Below, piece by piece: positions 1 through 9,367 of a stretch of 64,000 nt of DNA (its first letter is position 1; every line of letters begins with the position of its first letter). The stretch lies in assembly GCF_023716565.1 (NCBI RefSeq), contig NZ_CP071848.1, positions 1,674,001-1,738,000 of the forward strand, read 5' to 3'. The position numbers were made by a program, and so were the translations under genes. A model generated the notes under the pieces. It searched no databases and was not told the DNA's origin. It saw only the letters and a list, made by a program, of their open reading frames with translations. The stretch comes from Vibrio sp. SCSIO 43136. Its GTDB lineage: Bacteria > Pseudomonadota > Gammaproteobacteria > Enterobacterales > Vibrionaceae.

Positions 1-1222
1 AGTTATCTATGTAGTAGTTCCAGTACAGGCTGTTTTCACGCAGCAAACTGAACGTAACACTCATAGAACGACCATCAAGATACCCTAACGCTTTGGTTTG
101 TGCTTCCATCGCATCTATCAAAGAATCGTTGATATAGACGCCAACCTCTCCCGGCTGAGAGAAATCAAGCAATGTCGTGAAGAGTGTTGCAGACTTGATG
201 CGCTTTTTCATCCGCTTGGCAGCGTAGTAAGCAACCGTACTCGCCAGTACTGTGCCACCTATGCAATAGCCTGCAGCGTTGATCTGCTCTTGACCGGTGA
301 TTTCTTCGATGGCAGAAACGGCCTTGACCACACCTTCAGTAACATAGTCACCAAACTCAACGGCAGCTTGTTCTTTGCCTGGATTACGCCATGAAATCAA
401 AAATACAGGGTGACCTTGTTCAAGTAACCAACGAACCATAGAGTTCTTAGGTGACAGATCAAGAATGTAGTATTTATTGATGAAAGGCGGAACGATTAGC
501 AATGGCGTTGCATGTACTTGCTCGGTTAATGGCTTGTACTGAATAAGCTCAAACAGCTCATTCTTAAACACCACGTCACCTTCGGTCGTCGCAACGTTCT
601 GACCAAGTTGGAAGTTTTCCGAGTTCGTCATGCGAATTTTGACGATATCGGCACTGCTCTCGACGTCTTCCTTAAACTGCTCTAAACCCGCAACCAAGTT
701 TTCCCCATTTTGCTCCATGGTTAATTTTAGTAACTCTGGGTTGGTGGCAATATAATTGGAAGGTGAGAGAGCATTGATGGTCTGTCGAGAGAAGAAGGCT
801 AAGCGCTCTTTACTCTTTTCATCCAGACCTTCGATCGAGTTGATAGTATCTAAATAGGTTTTACTAAACAGCAAATAGGATTGCTTAATAAAACTATACA
901 TTGCCTCGGATTGCCAAGACTCATCAGCAAAACGCTTATCCCCTTTTTCAGCATCTATCACATTCTCGGCACTACCGTTTAATGCGACATTTTGCCAAAT
1001 TTGCATCTGCTGTTCCCACCACTGGACTTGCATGTTAAGCATAGACATCGGCTGATTCGCCGCATGCTCAAACATCTGCTTTGTGTCTTCTACATTAAGT
1101 TCTTGCAGTGCTTTATGGAGAGGGGAAGCCATGGCTACCTTATTTTCTTCAAGGCTGTTTAACCATTGCATGTTAGATTCTTGAAGCTTGACAAGGTAGT
1201 CCGAGAAGAAGTTTTGAAACAT
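1..1222 (-). CDS. phaC: Class I PHA synthase, C-terminus cut by window edge
   Basis: Polymerises 3-hydroxyacyl-CoA into polyhydroxyalkanoate on cytoplasmic granules. About 407 codons are present and the C-terminal part lies left of the window. The lipase-like box Gly-Tyr-Cys-Ile-Gly-Gly-Thr is visible, with the nucleophile at Cys320, the expected place for class I PhaC (Cys319 in Cupriavidus). The start is the ATG at 1222, preceded by GGAGA. It is the last gene of a minus-strand phaB-phaA-phasin-phaC operon. The catalytic Asp and His lie outside the window. Confidence 0.93.
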   Translation of the reverse strand, partial: MFQNFFSDYLVKLQESNMQWLNSLEENKVAMASPLHKALQELNVEDTKQMFEHAANQPMSMLNMQVQWWEQQMQIWQNVALNGSAENVIDAEKGDKRFADESWQSEAMYSFIKQSYLLFSKTYLDTINSIEGLDEKSKERLAFFSRQTINALSPSNYIATNPELLKLTMEQNGENLVAGLEQFKEDVESSADIVKIRMTNSENFQLGQNVATTEGDVVFKNELFELIQYKPLTEQVHATPLLIVPPFINKYYILDLSPKNSMVRWLLEQGHPVFLISWRNPGKEQAAVEFGDYVTEGVVKAVSAIEEITGQEQINAAGYCIGGTVLASTVAYYAAKRMKKRIKSATLFTTLLDFSQPGEVGVYINDSLIDAMEAQTKALGYLDGRSMSVTFSLLRENSLYWNYYIDN

Positions 1223-1285
1223 AGTATTTCTCCTTCAATCGGAAAAACGCCGCCTTTTTCAAGGCGGCGTAATTTCACCGGTTGG

Positions 1286-1633
1286 TTAAGCCACTGTAGT
1301 CGCTTTCACGTTTTCAGTCGCAAGTTGCTCCAAGTCTTCTTTAAACTCTTTCGCAGCTGCTTGTAGCTTATTGCTGTCGTCAAGCATTTGCTGTGAAAGC
1401 TTCGCCAACGCATCAAGTTGTTGGCTATTAAATGAAGTTAGTGATGTAACATCTTTCACTTCACTTGCCGCTTTCATTTGAGTCAAACCTAGTTCGCTGT
1501 AGGATTTCACTGCATTCACTTGAAGCTCAGTAAGAATCTCAACATTCTTAGCGACTAGCTTGTTGTACTTCACGTACGGTGCAAATGTCTTTTCAGTTTG
1601 ATCAGTAAATGTTTTGAAAAAATCCGTGTACAT
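1286..1633 (-). CDS. phaP: Phasin family protein
   Basis: Small amphipathic protein of 115 residues expected to coat PHA granules. It is helical and rich in Ala, Lys, Gln and Leu, opening with MYTDFFKTFTDQTEK, typical of the phasin fold. The ATG at 1633 is chosen because AGGAGA lies just upstream; a longer frame to 1726 overlaps phaA and has no better site. It lies between phaA and phaC in the same operon, which supports the call. Confidence 0.88.
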   Translation of the reverse strand: MYTDFFKTFTDQTEKTFAPYVKYNKLVAKNVEILTELQVNAVKSYSELGLTQMKAASEVKDVTSLTSFNSQQLDALAKLSQQMLDDSNKLQAAAKEFKEDLEQLATENVKATTVA

Positions 1634-1674
1634 AATTATTTCTCCTAGATTAAAAAAATTAGTCGCTGTTAAAT

Positions 1675-2883
1675 TTACGCAATAGCTTTCACTACAATCG
1701 CCGTGCCCATACCGCCACCGACACACAACGATGCAACACCATAGCCTGAAGAACGCTTATGCATCTCATGGATCAGGCTCACTAAAATACGGTTACCAGA
1801 AGCCCCAAGAGGATGACCAAGCGCAATGGCACCACCATTCACATTGGCTTTGTCTGCAATTGACTCTGGAGCAACATTAAACTCTTGCGCTAACAGGCGA
1901 ATCACACCGAGCGCTTGCGCTGCAAAGGCTTCATTAAGTTCAAATAAATCAACATCGCTCAGATTTAAGTCAGCTTTCTGCAGTGCTTTGGCAACTGCTT
2001 CCACAGGCCCAAGGCCCATGATTCTAGGAGCCAATCCTGATTGAGCGTAAGAAACAACCTCAGCAATCGGTTTTAACCCATATTGCTCAATGGCCGTTTG
2101 TGAGGCCAAGATGACCATACTTGCGCCATCGTTAATGCCTGAGGCATTGCCCGCAGTGACAGACCCTTCTCTATCGAAAGCAGGTCTCAAACGCTGCAAA
2201 CCTTCTAGCGTGGCATCTGTTTTAGGGTATTCATCTTGGTCGAAGAGGATGGTTTCGCGACGTTTTTTGACCTCAACGGGTACAATTTCCGCATCAAACC
2301 TCCCAGCTTCTAGTGCTGCGGTTGCTTTTTTCTGGCTTGCCAGTGCATAGGCGTCTTGATCTTCTCGATTGATCTCTACTTCCTTGGCAATATTTTCCGC
2401 CGTCACACCCATGTGGTATTGATTAAAGTGATCGGTAAGCCCATCGTTGATTAGTAGATCAGTGAGCTGTGAGTGACCCATTCGTTGACCATCACGCATG
2501 GTTGACACTGCAAACGGTATTTGCGACATCACTTCAACACCACCCGCCACGACAATTTCAGCGTCCCCACTACGAATGTGAGACACGCCATCCATGACGG
2601 TTTTCATGCCACTACCACACACCATATTGACGCAGTAAGCGGGGACACTTTCTGGTACGCCTGCCCCAATAGATGCTTGACGAGCAACATTCATACCCTG
2701 CCCTGCTCCTACGACGTTGCCAACAATGACTTCATCAACATTGGCAGGGTTTAGGTCTGCGGACTCAAGCGCTCCTTTAATGGCCAGTGCCGCTAGATCA
2801 CCGGCTGATACGTCTTTAAGTGTTCCACCAAATGCACCAATTGGCGTACGTTTCGCGGCTACGATATATACTTTTTCCATCAT
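1675..2883 (-). CDS. phaA: Acetyl-CoA acetyltransferase (beta-ketothiolase)
   Basis: Condenses two acetyl-CoA to acetoacetyl-CoA, the first PHA step. It has 402 residues, full thiolase length. The acylated Cys lies in NMVCGSG (about residue 89), the His in GHPLGASG and the second Cys in CVGGGMG near the C-terminus. Two ATG codons are adjacent; the second (2880) is better spaced from AGGAG. The gap to phaB is only 7 bp, so the genes are co-transcribed. Confidence 0.95.
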   Translation of the reverse strand: MMEKVYIVAAKRTPIGAFGGTLKDVSAGDLAALAIKGALESADLNPANVDEVIVGNVVGAGQGMNVARQASIGAGVPESVPAYCVNMVCGSGMKTVMDGVSHIRSGDAEIVVAGGVEVMSQIPFAVSTMRDGQRMGHSQLTDLLINDGLTDHFNQYHMGVTAENIAKEVEINREDQDAYALASQKKATAALEAGRFDAEIVPVEVKKRRETILFDQDEYPKTDATLEGLQRLRPAFDREGSVTAGNASGINDGASMVILASQTAIEQYGLKPIAEVVSYAQSGLAPRIMGLGPVEAVAKALQKADLNLSDVDLFELNEAFAAQALGVIRLLAQEFNVAPESIADKANVNGGAIALGHPLGASGNRILVSLIHEMHKRSSGYGVASLCVGGGMGTAIVVKAIA

Positions 2884-2890
2884 GAATCTC

Positions 2891-3631
2891 CTAGTGCATG
2901 TGTAGGCCGCCGTTCACCGACAGCGTTTCACCTGTAATATATGCACCAGAGTCACTGGCTAAGAATGCGACCGCACTTGCGATTTCCTCTGGTGTGGCCA
3001 TGCGTTTCATAGGAATTTGGCTTTTTATCGACTCAAGAACTTCTTCTTTCATCTCTTCAACCATAGGAGTCGCTGTATACCCTGGAGCAACAGCATTCAC
3101 TGTGACTCCATTTCGCGCACCTTCTTGTGCTAAAGCTTTGGTAAATCCAAGCATTCCAGCTTTTGCAGCGGAATAATTCGTTTGACCAAACTGCCCTTTA
3201 ATTCCATTAACGGATGAGATATTAATGACTCGACAGTTACCTTTCTCACACATTGCTGCAAATAGTGGTTGCGTTACATTAAATAAACTCGTCAGATTTG
3301 TAGAAATAACATCATTCCAATTATCTGCTGTCATCTTTTTAAACGTCGCATCACGAGTAATACCTGCATTATTAACTAACACATCGATAGTGCCTTCTTC
3401 TTCAAGAAGTTTCGCTAAACGTTCAGCGCACTCTTGAGTATTTGTAACATCCAATTCAAACAGTCTGACCTGTTCTTCTGTGAAGCCTTTAGACTCAAAC
3501 CACTTGCGAGCACAATCATGTGCACCGGTGAAGTATGTAGCAACAATGCGGTAGCCATCACTGACTAATTGAGACGAGATTGCAGAACCGATCCCACCTT
3601 TGGAACCAGTGATTAAAGCAACTTTTTTCAT
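2891..3631 (-). CDS. phaB: Acetoacetyl-CoA reductase (SDR family)
   Basis: Reduces acetoacetyl-CoA to (R)-3-hydroxybutyryl-CoA with NADPH, supplying monomer to PhaC. It has 246 residues, with the Rossmann motif TGSKGGIG at the N-terminus, NNAG, and the catalytic Ser and YSAAK motif mid-protein. It is the first gene of the pha operon, so its upstream region should hold the operon promoter. A perfect palindrome lies 45-63 bp upstream of the start. Confidence 0.94.
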   Translation of the reverse strand: MKKVALITGSKGGIGSAISSQLVSDGYRIVATYFTGAHDCARKWFESKGFTEEQVRLFELDVTNTQECAERLAKLLEEEGTIDVLVNNAGITRDATFKKMTADNWNDVISTNLTSLFNVTQPLFAAMCEKGNCRVINISSVNGIKGQFGQTNYSAAKAGMLGFTKALAQEGARNGVTVNAVAPGYTATPMVEEMKEEVLESIKSQIPMKRMATPEEIASAVAFLASDSGAYITGETLSVNGGLHMH

Positions 3632-3675
3632 TCGAAACTATCCTTAGCTTTTACAATAAATTTAAACAAAACTTA

Positions 3676-3694
3676 TTGGCAACCAAGTTGCCAA
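3676..3694. promoter_or_regulatory. Perfect 8-bp-arm palindrome upstream of phaB (operator candidate)
   Basis: TTGGCAAC-CAA-GTTGCCAA is a perfect inverted repeat in an otherwise AT-rich 386-bp gap, about 50 bp before the phaB ATG. Position and symmetry fit a dimeric repressor site for the pha operon. The cognate regulator is not identifiable here. Apart from this and the terminator at 3969, the gap shows nothing I can call. Confidence 0.5.
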
Positions 3695-3968
3695 CTGACG
3701 ATTATTAATTAATTTATAAGTGGACTTCCAAATCCTTTTGTTTAAATCTAGACTTCAATTATTACATTTTCAATATAAAATTCGCATTGCGTAGGAAGTT
3801 TTTATTTAATTTACGGGTAGTTTTTATTACAAATAAATAAATACAAACTTATCTATATATAATTTTATCAACATATCCTCTTGTAACCCCAAAGTATTAT
3901 CTCGATTTTTCCAACTTGCATCCAAGTCAAAAGTTGTAGTGCAAATATTCTATTTAAAACAAAAAAAA

Positions 3969-4000
3969 GAGCACTTAGTGAAAACACCAAGCGCTCTTTT
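3969..4000 (-). terminator. Rho-independent terminator after the RND operon
   Basis: The arms GAGCACTTAGTG and CACCAAGCGCTC pair with two G-T or mismatch positions around an AAAA loop. A-rich sequence lies on one side and TTTT on the other. It sits 18 bp beyond the RND pump stop codon and could work in both directions. Confidence 0.75.
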
Positions 4001-4017
4001 AGGCAGTATTTTATAGA

Positions 4018-7000
4018 TTATTTGCTCGGATAGATTCTGAACAAAATCGCATACATCACTGGTACAACGATCAGTGTCAGCACGGTTGCAAAGCCCAAAC
4101 CAGCCATGATTGTCACCGCCATCGAGCCAAAGAATGCGTCAAACATCAATGGGATCATACCGAGTATGGTTGTCAATGCCGCCATACTTACTGGGCGCAC
4201 ACGGCTGACAGCACTATCGACCACGGCCAGATACTTATCTTTGCCTGTATCAATTTCAGTATTGATTTGGTCCATCAACACAATGCCATTTTTCAAGATC
4301 ATTCCAGATAGGCTGAGAAGACCGAGGAAAGCGGTAAAGCTAAATGGCATATTACCCGCCAACAGTCCCATAGATACCCCGATGATAGACAGCGGCACAG
4401 TAAACCAAATCACCAAAGGCTTACGGAATGAGTCAAACAGGAATACAGTGATAATGAACATTATCAAGTAACCCATAGGTAGTGAGCTCATCAAGGCTTC
4501 GTTTGCATCTTTAGAAGACTCGTATTCACCACCCCAAGAAAGCTCATAGCCGTCAGGTAAAGTGATTGCTTCAACGCTCGGTTGAATTCGAGCAAACAAG
4601 CTTGCAGGCGTATCGTCACTCAACACATCGTGATCCATCATCACAGTTAGCGTACGTTTACGGTCACGGCGCTGGATCAGCGGTTCATTCCACGCCAGTT
4701 CTACACGGTCAATCACTTGGTCAATTGGAACGTATGCTTGAAGGCTAGGACTCCAGATCTTCACATTCTCAACCGATTTAAAGTCCACTCGCTCTTCTTC
4801 TGGAAGACGCACTACCATAGGTAGGATTTGTGTACCATCACGGAAAACACCAATGGTGCTGCCGCCAAAAGCTGTTTGTAGCGTGTTACTTAAATCTTGC
4901 TTCGAAATCCCTAAGCGTCGAGCTTTAGATTCGTTAAACACTGGTACAAGTTCTTTCGTTCTTTCGCGCCAATCGTGACGAATATTACGCGCACCCGGGT
5001 CTTGAGCAAAGGCATCTTCTACCTGTGTTGCGATGTCACGCAGCACTTGAGGATCAGGACCGCTAATACGCGCTTCGATTTTCGATGCAGGTGAAGGACC
5101 AAACTCAATCAATCGGAATTGGAACGTTGGAGTTACGAACTCAGTGGATAAGTTTTTATCCAACACAGCAAGCAACTCAAACATCGCTTCACGGTCAGTC
5201 GCACGTACTTGAAGCTGAGAGAATGACTCGTAACTCTTTTCCGGTTGGTAGGTTAGCGCAAAGCGTGGCAAACCTTGGCCTGTAGAGGTCGTAACAAAAT
5301 CTACGTTATCTTGGCTACGGATGTATTGTTCTACATCTCCCACCACCTCTTGTGTTTTACGGATATCAGTGCCTTGTGGCATCCACATATCGACATAGAA
5401 CATTGGTGTGTTCGATGCTGGGAAGAACTGTTGCTTCACCATACCAAATGCCATCACAGCAGCCACCAACAAAGCGATCATGCCAGCGACTGTCAACCAA
5501 CGCAGTTTAAGCGCTAGATTCAAAGACCAGCGGAACACAGTAAATAGCGCACCTTTGTATGGGTCTTCATCAGCATCAGATTCAGCCTTACCATCTTTGA
5601 GCAGTATGTTGGCAAAGAAAGGCGTGATTGTCAGTGCAGTGATCCAGCTTAGGAACAAGGAGTAACACAACACCCAGAACAATGAGCCCATAAACTCACC
5701 CGTCGCATCTTGTGATAACCCGATCGGTGCGAATGCCGTGATTGCAATCACCGTTGCACCTAGCAGCGGCCACTGAGTCTGAACAACGATATCTTTTGCT
5801 GCTTGAAGCTTAGTACGACCTCGTTTAAGCCCAACTAAGATACCTTCAACGACTACGATAGCATTATCTACCAGCATACCTAGTGCAATGATCAGTGCCC
5901 CAAGCGAGATGCGGTGAAGCTCAATGCCATTCCACTCCATCAAGATAAAGGTACCAAATACGGTCAATAGCAGCACCGTACCAATAATCACGCCACTTCT
6001 GAGGCCCATTGCAAATAGAAGTACCACGATAACGATGGCTACCGCTTGCCCTAGGCTTACAACGAAATCGTTAACCGATTTATCCACTTCGTTGGCTTGG
6101 TTATAGAAGTGGTGGATCTCTACCCCTGCTGGTTTGATACTTTCAAGAGATTGCAGTTCCACGTCTAAACGTTTACCCACTTCAACAACGTTCACTCCAG
6201 AACTAAAAGAGATGCCCAAGCTAATCGCAGGCTCTCCATTGTAAGTGAGTAAGTGAGATGGTTTGTCTTGTACACCACGAGTCACGGTTGCAACATCTTT
6301 GAGGCGGATCAAATTACCAGTATCACGCCCATGAATGATAAGGTTTTCAAGCTCCTCAACCGATGACATAGTGCCGCTTGGGCGGATAGTTAGGCTCTCG
6401 CCATTGATCATAACCTCGCCCGCTTGAACTACGCTGTTCTGCTGGGTCATTAAGCCAACAATGGTGGCAGTATCTAGGTTAAGTGCACTGCTTTTCTCCA
6501 AAGAGATCTCAACAAAGAGTTGCTCTTGTTGATCACCAGAAACCGAGACTTTACCCACGCCATCGACCAGCTCAAGTTCACGACGCAAATAATCAGAGTA
6601 ACGCTTAAGCTCAACGTAGTCATAACCGTCACCAGTGATCATAAGCATCACACCGAATACATCACCAAAGTCGTCAATGATCTGTACCGATTGCACACCA
6701 GATGGCAGCGTTGGTCGTAGATCGTTGATCTTGCGACGCATTTCATCCCAAATTTGAGGTAGCTCGTCCGGGCCGTAATCCATCTCCATACTCACCATAA
6801 GCTGAGCCATGCCACCAGAAGAGGTGGAACGAATATTTTTGAGGTATGGCAGCTCACGGATCGCTTTTTCTAGAGGATAGGTCAACTCCTCTTCAACCTC
6901 TGTCGATGTCGCCCCTGGATACGTTGCAATTACCATGGCATCTTTGATGGTAAATGCTGGGTCTTCTAGTCGACCCAAATTACTAAATGAACTCACTCCG

Positions 7001-7071
7001 CCAATGGCAAGAATGATAATGAACATCCAGCTGATAACTTTATGTTTTATTGAATATTCAGCGATGGTCAT
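4018..7071 (-). CDS. RND efflux pump inner-membrane transporter
   Basis: Proton-driven resistance-nodulation-division transporter of 1017 residues, the AcrB-type full length. It has an N-terminal membrane helix, a large periplasmic loop, the helix motif LVDNAIVVVEG (the Asp-rich TM4 site of RND pumps), a second periplasmic loop and C-terminal helices. Its ATG overlaps the stop of the upstream adaptor (ATGA), showing translational coupling. The order adaptor-adaptor-pump resembles vibrio VmeTUV and VexIJK systems; which one it is cannot be settled here. No outer-membrane channel gene is adjacent, so it probably uses a shared TolC. Confidence 0.92.
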   Translation of the reverse strand: MTIAEYSIKHKVISWMFIIILAIGGVSSFSNLGRLEDPAFTIKDAMVIATYPGATSTEVEEELTYPLEKAIRELPYLKNIRSTSSGGMAQLMVSMEMDYGPDELPQIWDEMRRKINDLRPTLPSGVQSVQIIDDFGDVFGVMLMITGDGYDYVELKRYSDYLRRELELVDGVGKVSVSGDQQEQLFVEISLEKSSALNLDTATIVGLMTQQNSVVQAGEVMINGESLTIRPSGTMSSVEELENLIIHGRDTGNLIRLKDVATVTRGVQDKPSHLLTYNGEPAISLGISFSSGVNVVEVGKRLDVELQSLESIKPAGVEIHHFYNQANEVDKSVNDFVVSLGQAVAIVIVVLLFAMGLRSGVIIGTVLLLTVFGTFILMEWNGIELHRISLGALIIALGMLVDNAIVVVEGILVGLKRGRTKLQAAKDIVVQTQWPLLGATVIAITAFAPIGLSQDATGEFMGSLFWVLCYSLFLSWITALTITPFFANILLKDGKAESDADEDPYKGALFTVFRWSLNLALKLRWLTVAGMIALLVAAVMAFGMVKQQFFPASNTPMFYVDMWMPQGTDIRKTQEVVGDVEQYIRSQDNVDFVTTSTGQGLPRFALTYQPEKSYESFSQLQVRATDREAMFELLAVLDKNLSTEFVTPTFQFRLIEFGPSPASKIEARISGPDPQVLRDIATQVEDAFAQDPGARNIRHDWRERTKELVPVFNESKARRLGISKQDLSNTLQTAFGGSTIGVFRDGTQILPMVVRLPEEERVDFKSVENVKIWSPSLQAYVPIDQVIDRVELAWNEPLIQRRDRKRTLTVMMDHDVLSDDTPASLFARIQPSVEAITLPDGYELSWGGEYESSKDANEALMSSLPMGYLIMFIITVFLFDSFRKPLVIWFTVPLSIIGVSMGLLAGNMPFSFTAFLGLLSLSGMILKNGIVLMDQINTEIDTGKDKYLAVVDSAVSRVRPVSMAALTTILGMIPLMFDAFFGSMAVTIMAGLGFATVLTLIVVPVMYAILFRIYPSK

Positions 7072-8132
7072 AGTGCTTTACCTTCTGCTTTTACTACCGG
7101 TTGTCCTTCACGCAGTTTCTTCAAGCTACTTGAAACAAGCTCGTCACCCTGCTCTACTCCTGTGCTAATCAGCACACCATTACCAGTCACTTGGTCAACT
7201 CCCACAGGGACTCTGACGGCTTTACCTTCTTGCCATTTCCAGACGTAGAACTCACCATCAGTTGTTCCTGCTTGCAGAACCGTCATCGGCAACAAGTATC
7301 CTGCGTTTGTACCTAAGCCAGCCGCTTTCATGTCGACATCCACCACAGCAGATGTACCAGGAAGGATCGCAGGTTGTACTTGATCCATCGTCAGCCAAAG
7401 TTCGTAAGACTTCGACTGTTGAGATGGCTCGCTGGTATGCTCTAAATAGGTCATGCGATGAGACTGTTCATACCCTGAAAACGTGACATTCGGAAGGTAA
7501 GCTCCTTTATTGGCGTCCGGGTTCAGCATAGAAAGTACCGTGTCAGACATTTGGATCTGCACGTAGACTTTGTCATTGCGATACATAGTAACCACCGCTG
7601 TACCTTGAGGAGCAGGCTCAAACTGCTCTACAGCGACATTAGAAATCACTCCATCGAAAGGCGCATGTAACTCGGTGTAATCCATTTGTTTTTGCTGCAT
7701 TTCAAATTGAGCTTTAGCAAGCTTAAGGTTGGCGGTTAACTCATCGAACTCCGCTTGAGAAACCATCCCCTTACTGACTAGCTCTTTTGCACGCGAACGC
7801 TGCTTTCTAGCCAACTCATATTGAGTTTTGGCCTCTGCAAGTTGTTGACTCAATTTGCGATCGTCAAGCTTAGCTAACAGCTGACCTTTCTTAACCGATT
7901 GGCCTTCTTTCACTCCAATTTGCACCACCTCACCAGAAAGTCGGAATGCAAGCGGTGTTTGTTCTGCAGGAATGACCAAACCATTGAAATGACGAAACTG
8001 ACTTTGTACCGGCGCATCGACAGTTAGTGTCGAAACCGTAAGTGTTGGCTGCTCGGAGAACTGTACTTCTGGCTTACACCCCTGCAGTAGCAAAATAGAG
8101 CTTACTGCCGCCGCAATTGCTAACTTCTTCAT
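7068..8132 (-). CDS. RND efflux adaptor (membrane fusion lipoprotein), second of two
   Basis: Periplasmic adaptor of 354 residues bridging the pump to an outer-membrane channel. It starts with a lipoprotein signal ending in LLLQGC (Cys19), followed by a barrel-sandwich half-motif, a coiled-coil hairpin at roughly residues 95-145 and the second half-motif (APFDGVIS). The ATG at 8132 overlaps the previous gene's TGA, with GGAGG upstream; the TTG one codon earlier is less likely. Pairs with the first adaptor and the pump in one operon. Confidence 0.9.
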   Translation of the reverse strand: MKKLAIAAAVSSILLLQGCKPEVQFSEQPTLTVSTLTVDAPVQSQFRHFNGLVIPAEQTPLAFRLSGEVVQIGVKEGQSVKKGQLLAKLDDRKLSQQLAEAKTQYELARKQRSRAKELVSKGMVSQAEFDELTANLKLAKAQFEMQQKQMDYTELHAPFDGVISNVAVEQFEPAPQGTAVVTMYRNDKVYVQIQMSDTVLSMLNPDANKGAYLPNVTFSGYEQSHRMTYLEHTSEPSQQSKSYELWLTMDQVQPAILPGTSAVVDVDMKAAGLGTNAGYLLPMTVLQAGTTDGEFYVWKWQEGKAVRVPVGVDQVTGNGVLISTGVEQGDELVSSSLKKLREGQPVVKAEGKAL

Positions 8133-9211
8133 CAAATGCCTCCCTCACGACGCCATACTTTCACTGTTTGGCCTTCTACCAAGTTTTCTACCCCGGCAGA
8201 CACAATCATGTCTCCTTGGCTGACGCCACCAATCACATCCCCATTGGTGTTTAGCTGAACGGATACCTTTGAAACTTGGTGAGACTGAGCATCAAATAAC
8301 CATACTTCACCCGTGCTGTCTGTCTTTGAAACCCAAGCGCTGTTTGGTAGTGAGAAAGGTTTACTACCATCACTATTTTCTACCAGAACCTGACCCGTCA
8401 TCCCTGCAAGCAAGTTAACCGCTTCTGGACGTTCGATAGTCACCGTAGCGGAAAAAGTATTCGTGTCTACATTTGGTTGAGTGGACATTTCTTTAAACTG
8501 CGCAGGGATAACCACTGAACTGAAGTTATCCATTCGCACCCAAAATTGTTTTGATTGTAGATCGCTCACACCAACGTGCTTGACGTAATCAATCGGCATA
8601 GTGAAAGAGACGTCCATTTTGGCGTTATTGATCAAGTGAACAACAACTTGGTTGTTCGCAACTAGCTGATATTGTTTAGCAAATGTTTGAGAGACTAAAC
8701 CATCAAAAGGTGCGATTAAGCGGGTATGGCCAAGGTCGGTTTGTGCTTTCTCTAGATTTGCTAGGCTGCTGTCTAGGTTGCTAGAGCTTTGGTCAAAAGC
8801 ATCCGCACTGATTAGCTTCTTGTCGAAAAGCTGCTCGTCACGATTAAACTGAGCTTTTGCTAGGTCGTAGCGCGCTTGCGCCGCATCAACGGCCAGCTGG
8901 TAGTCTGTCGAGTCAATACGTGCGATCACTTCGCCACGTTGAACTTTCTCACCCATACGTACCGTCTCAGAACTCAGCTCTCCAGCGACTTGAAAAGCCA
9001 GCTGAGCACGTTCTGTCGCTTCAATACGAGCCAAAAAGTTATCGGTGCTTTGTTCATATACTGCGGGCACAGTGACCAACTTGACTGGTGTGATTACCTG
9101 TTCAGCCACTTCTGACTGCGCAGGGTTACAACCACTAAGTCCAGTTGCCACTGCCAGCGTGAGTGAGGCAATCGCTACACCTTTCATCCATCTAGATTCG
9201 CTGAGCTTCAT
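8132..9211 (-). CDS. RND efflux adaptor (membrane fusion lipoprotein), first of two
   Basis: Adaptor of 360 residues. The signal peptide has lipobox GLSGC (Cys28), then the lipoyl-like half-motifs and a coiled-coil, with APFDGLVSQ in the second half-motif. The start at 9211 is preceded by AGGAG; a longer frame to 9463 would overlap the divergent regulator and is rejected. First gene of the three-gene efflux operon. The two adaptors differ clearly from each other, so a heteromeric adaptor ring is plausible (inference). Confidence 0.88.
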   Translation of the reverse strand: MKLSESRWMKGVAIASLTLAVATGLSGCNPAQSEVAEQVITPVKLVTVPAVYEQSTDNFLARIEATERAQLAFQVAGELSSETVRMGEKVQRGEVIARIDSTDYQLAVDAAQARYDLAKAQFNRDEQLFDKKLISADAFDQSSSNLDSSLANLEKAQTDLGHTRLIAPFDGLVSQTFAKQYQLVANNQVVVHLINNAKMDVSFTMPIDYVKHVGVSDLQSKQFWVRMDNFSSVVIPAQFKEMSTQPNVDTNTFSATVTIERPEAVNLLAGMTGQVLVENSDGSKPFSLPNSAWVSKTDSTGEVWLFDAQSHQVSKVSVQLNTNGDVIGGVSQGDMIVSAGVENLVEGQTVKVWRREGGI

Positions 9212-9252
9212 CACTATCTCCTGATGATTTTTATATTGTCCATGCGTGCAGT

Positions 9253-9282
9253 ATATGTTGATCTTTGTGAGAATCAATATAT
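9253..9282. promoter_or_regulatory. Inverted repeat in the efflux/TetR divergent promoter region
   Basis: Arms ATATGTTGAT and ATCAATATAT match at 9 of 10 positions around a 10-bp spacer. It lies 42-71 bp from the first adaptor's start, where the divergent TetR protein would bind to repress the pump operon. Confidence 0.4.
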
Positions 9283-9290
9283 ATTTTCCA

Positions 9291-9320
9291 TGTGGACAAT
9301 AAATTTTTATGACGTCCACA
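9291..9320. promoter_or_regulatory. Second inverted repeat, TGTGGAC...GTCCACA
   Basis: Perfect 7-bp arms separated by 16 bp, 48 bp before the tetR ATG. A third GTCCA half-site lies near 9238. Together these are candidate operators shared by the divergent genes; which repeat the regulator uses is unknown. Confidence 0.4.
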
Positions 9321-9367
9321 CCAATTTTTGTTACAACGTGCAGCAAGCAATAAAAGATCGAGAAGCA

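Noticed and set aside
98..394. Plus-strand ORF opposite phaC, and similar antisense ORFs over phaA, the pump and mscS
   Set aside because: Shadows of strongly supported genes on the other strand; no ribosome site or family.
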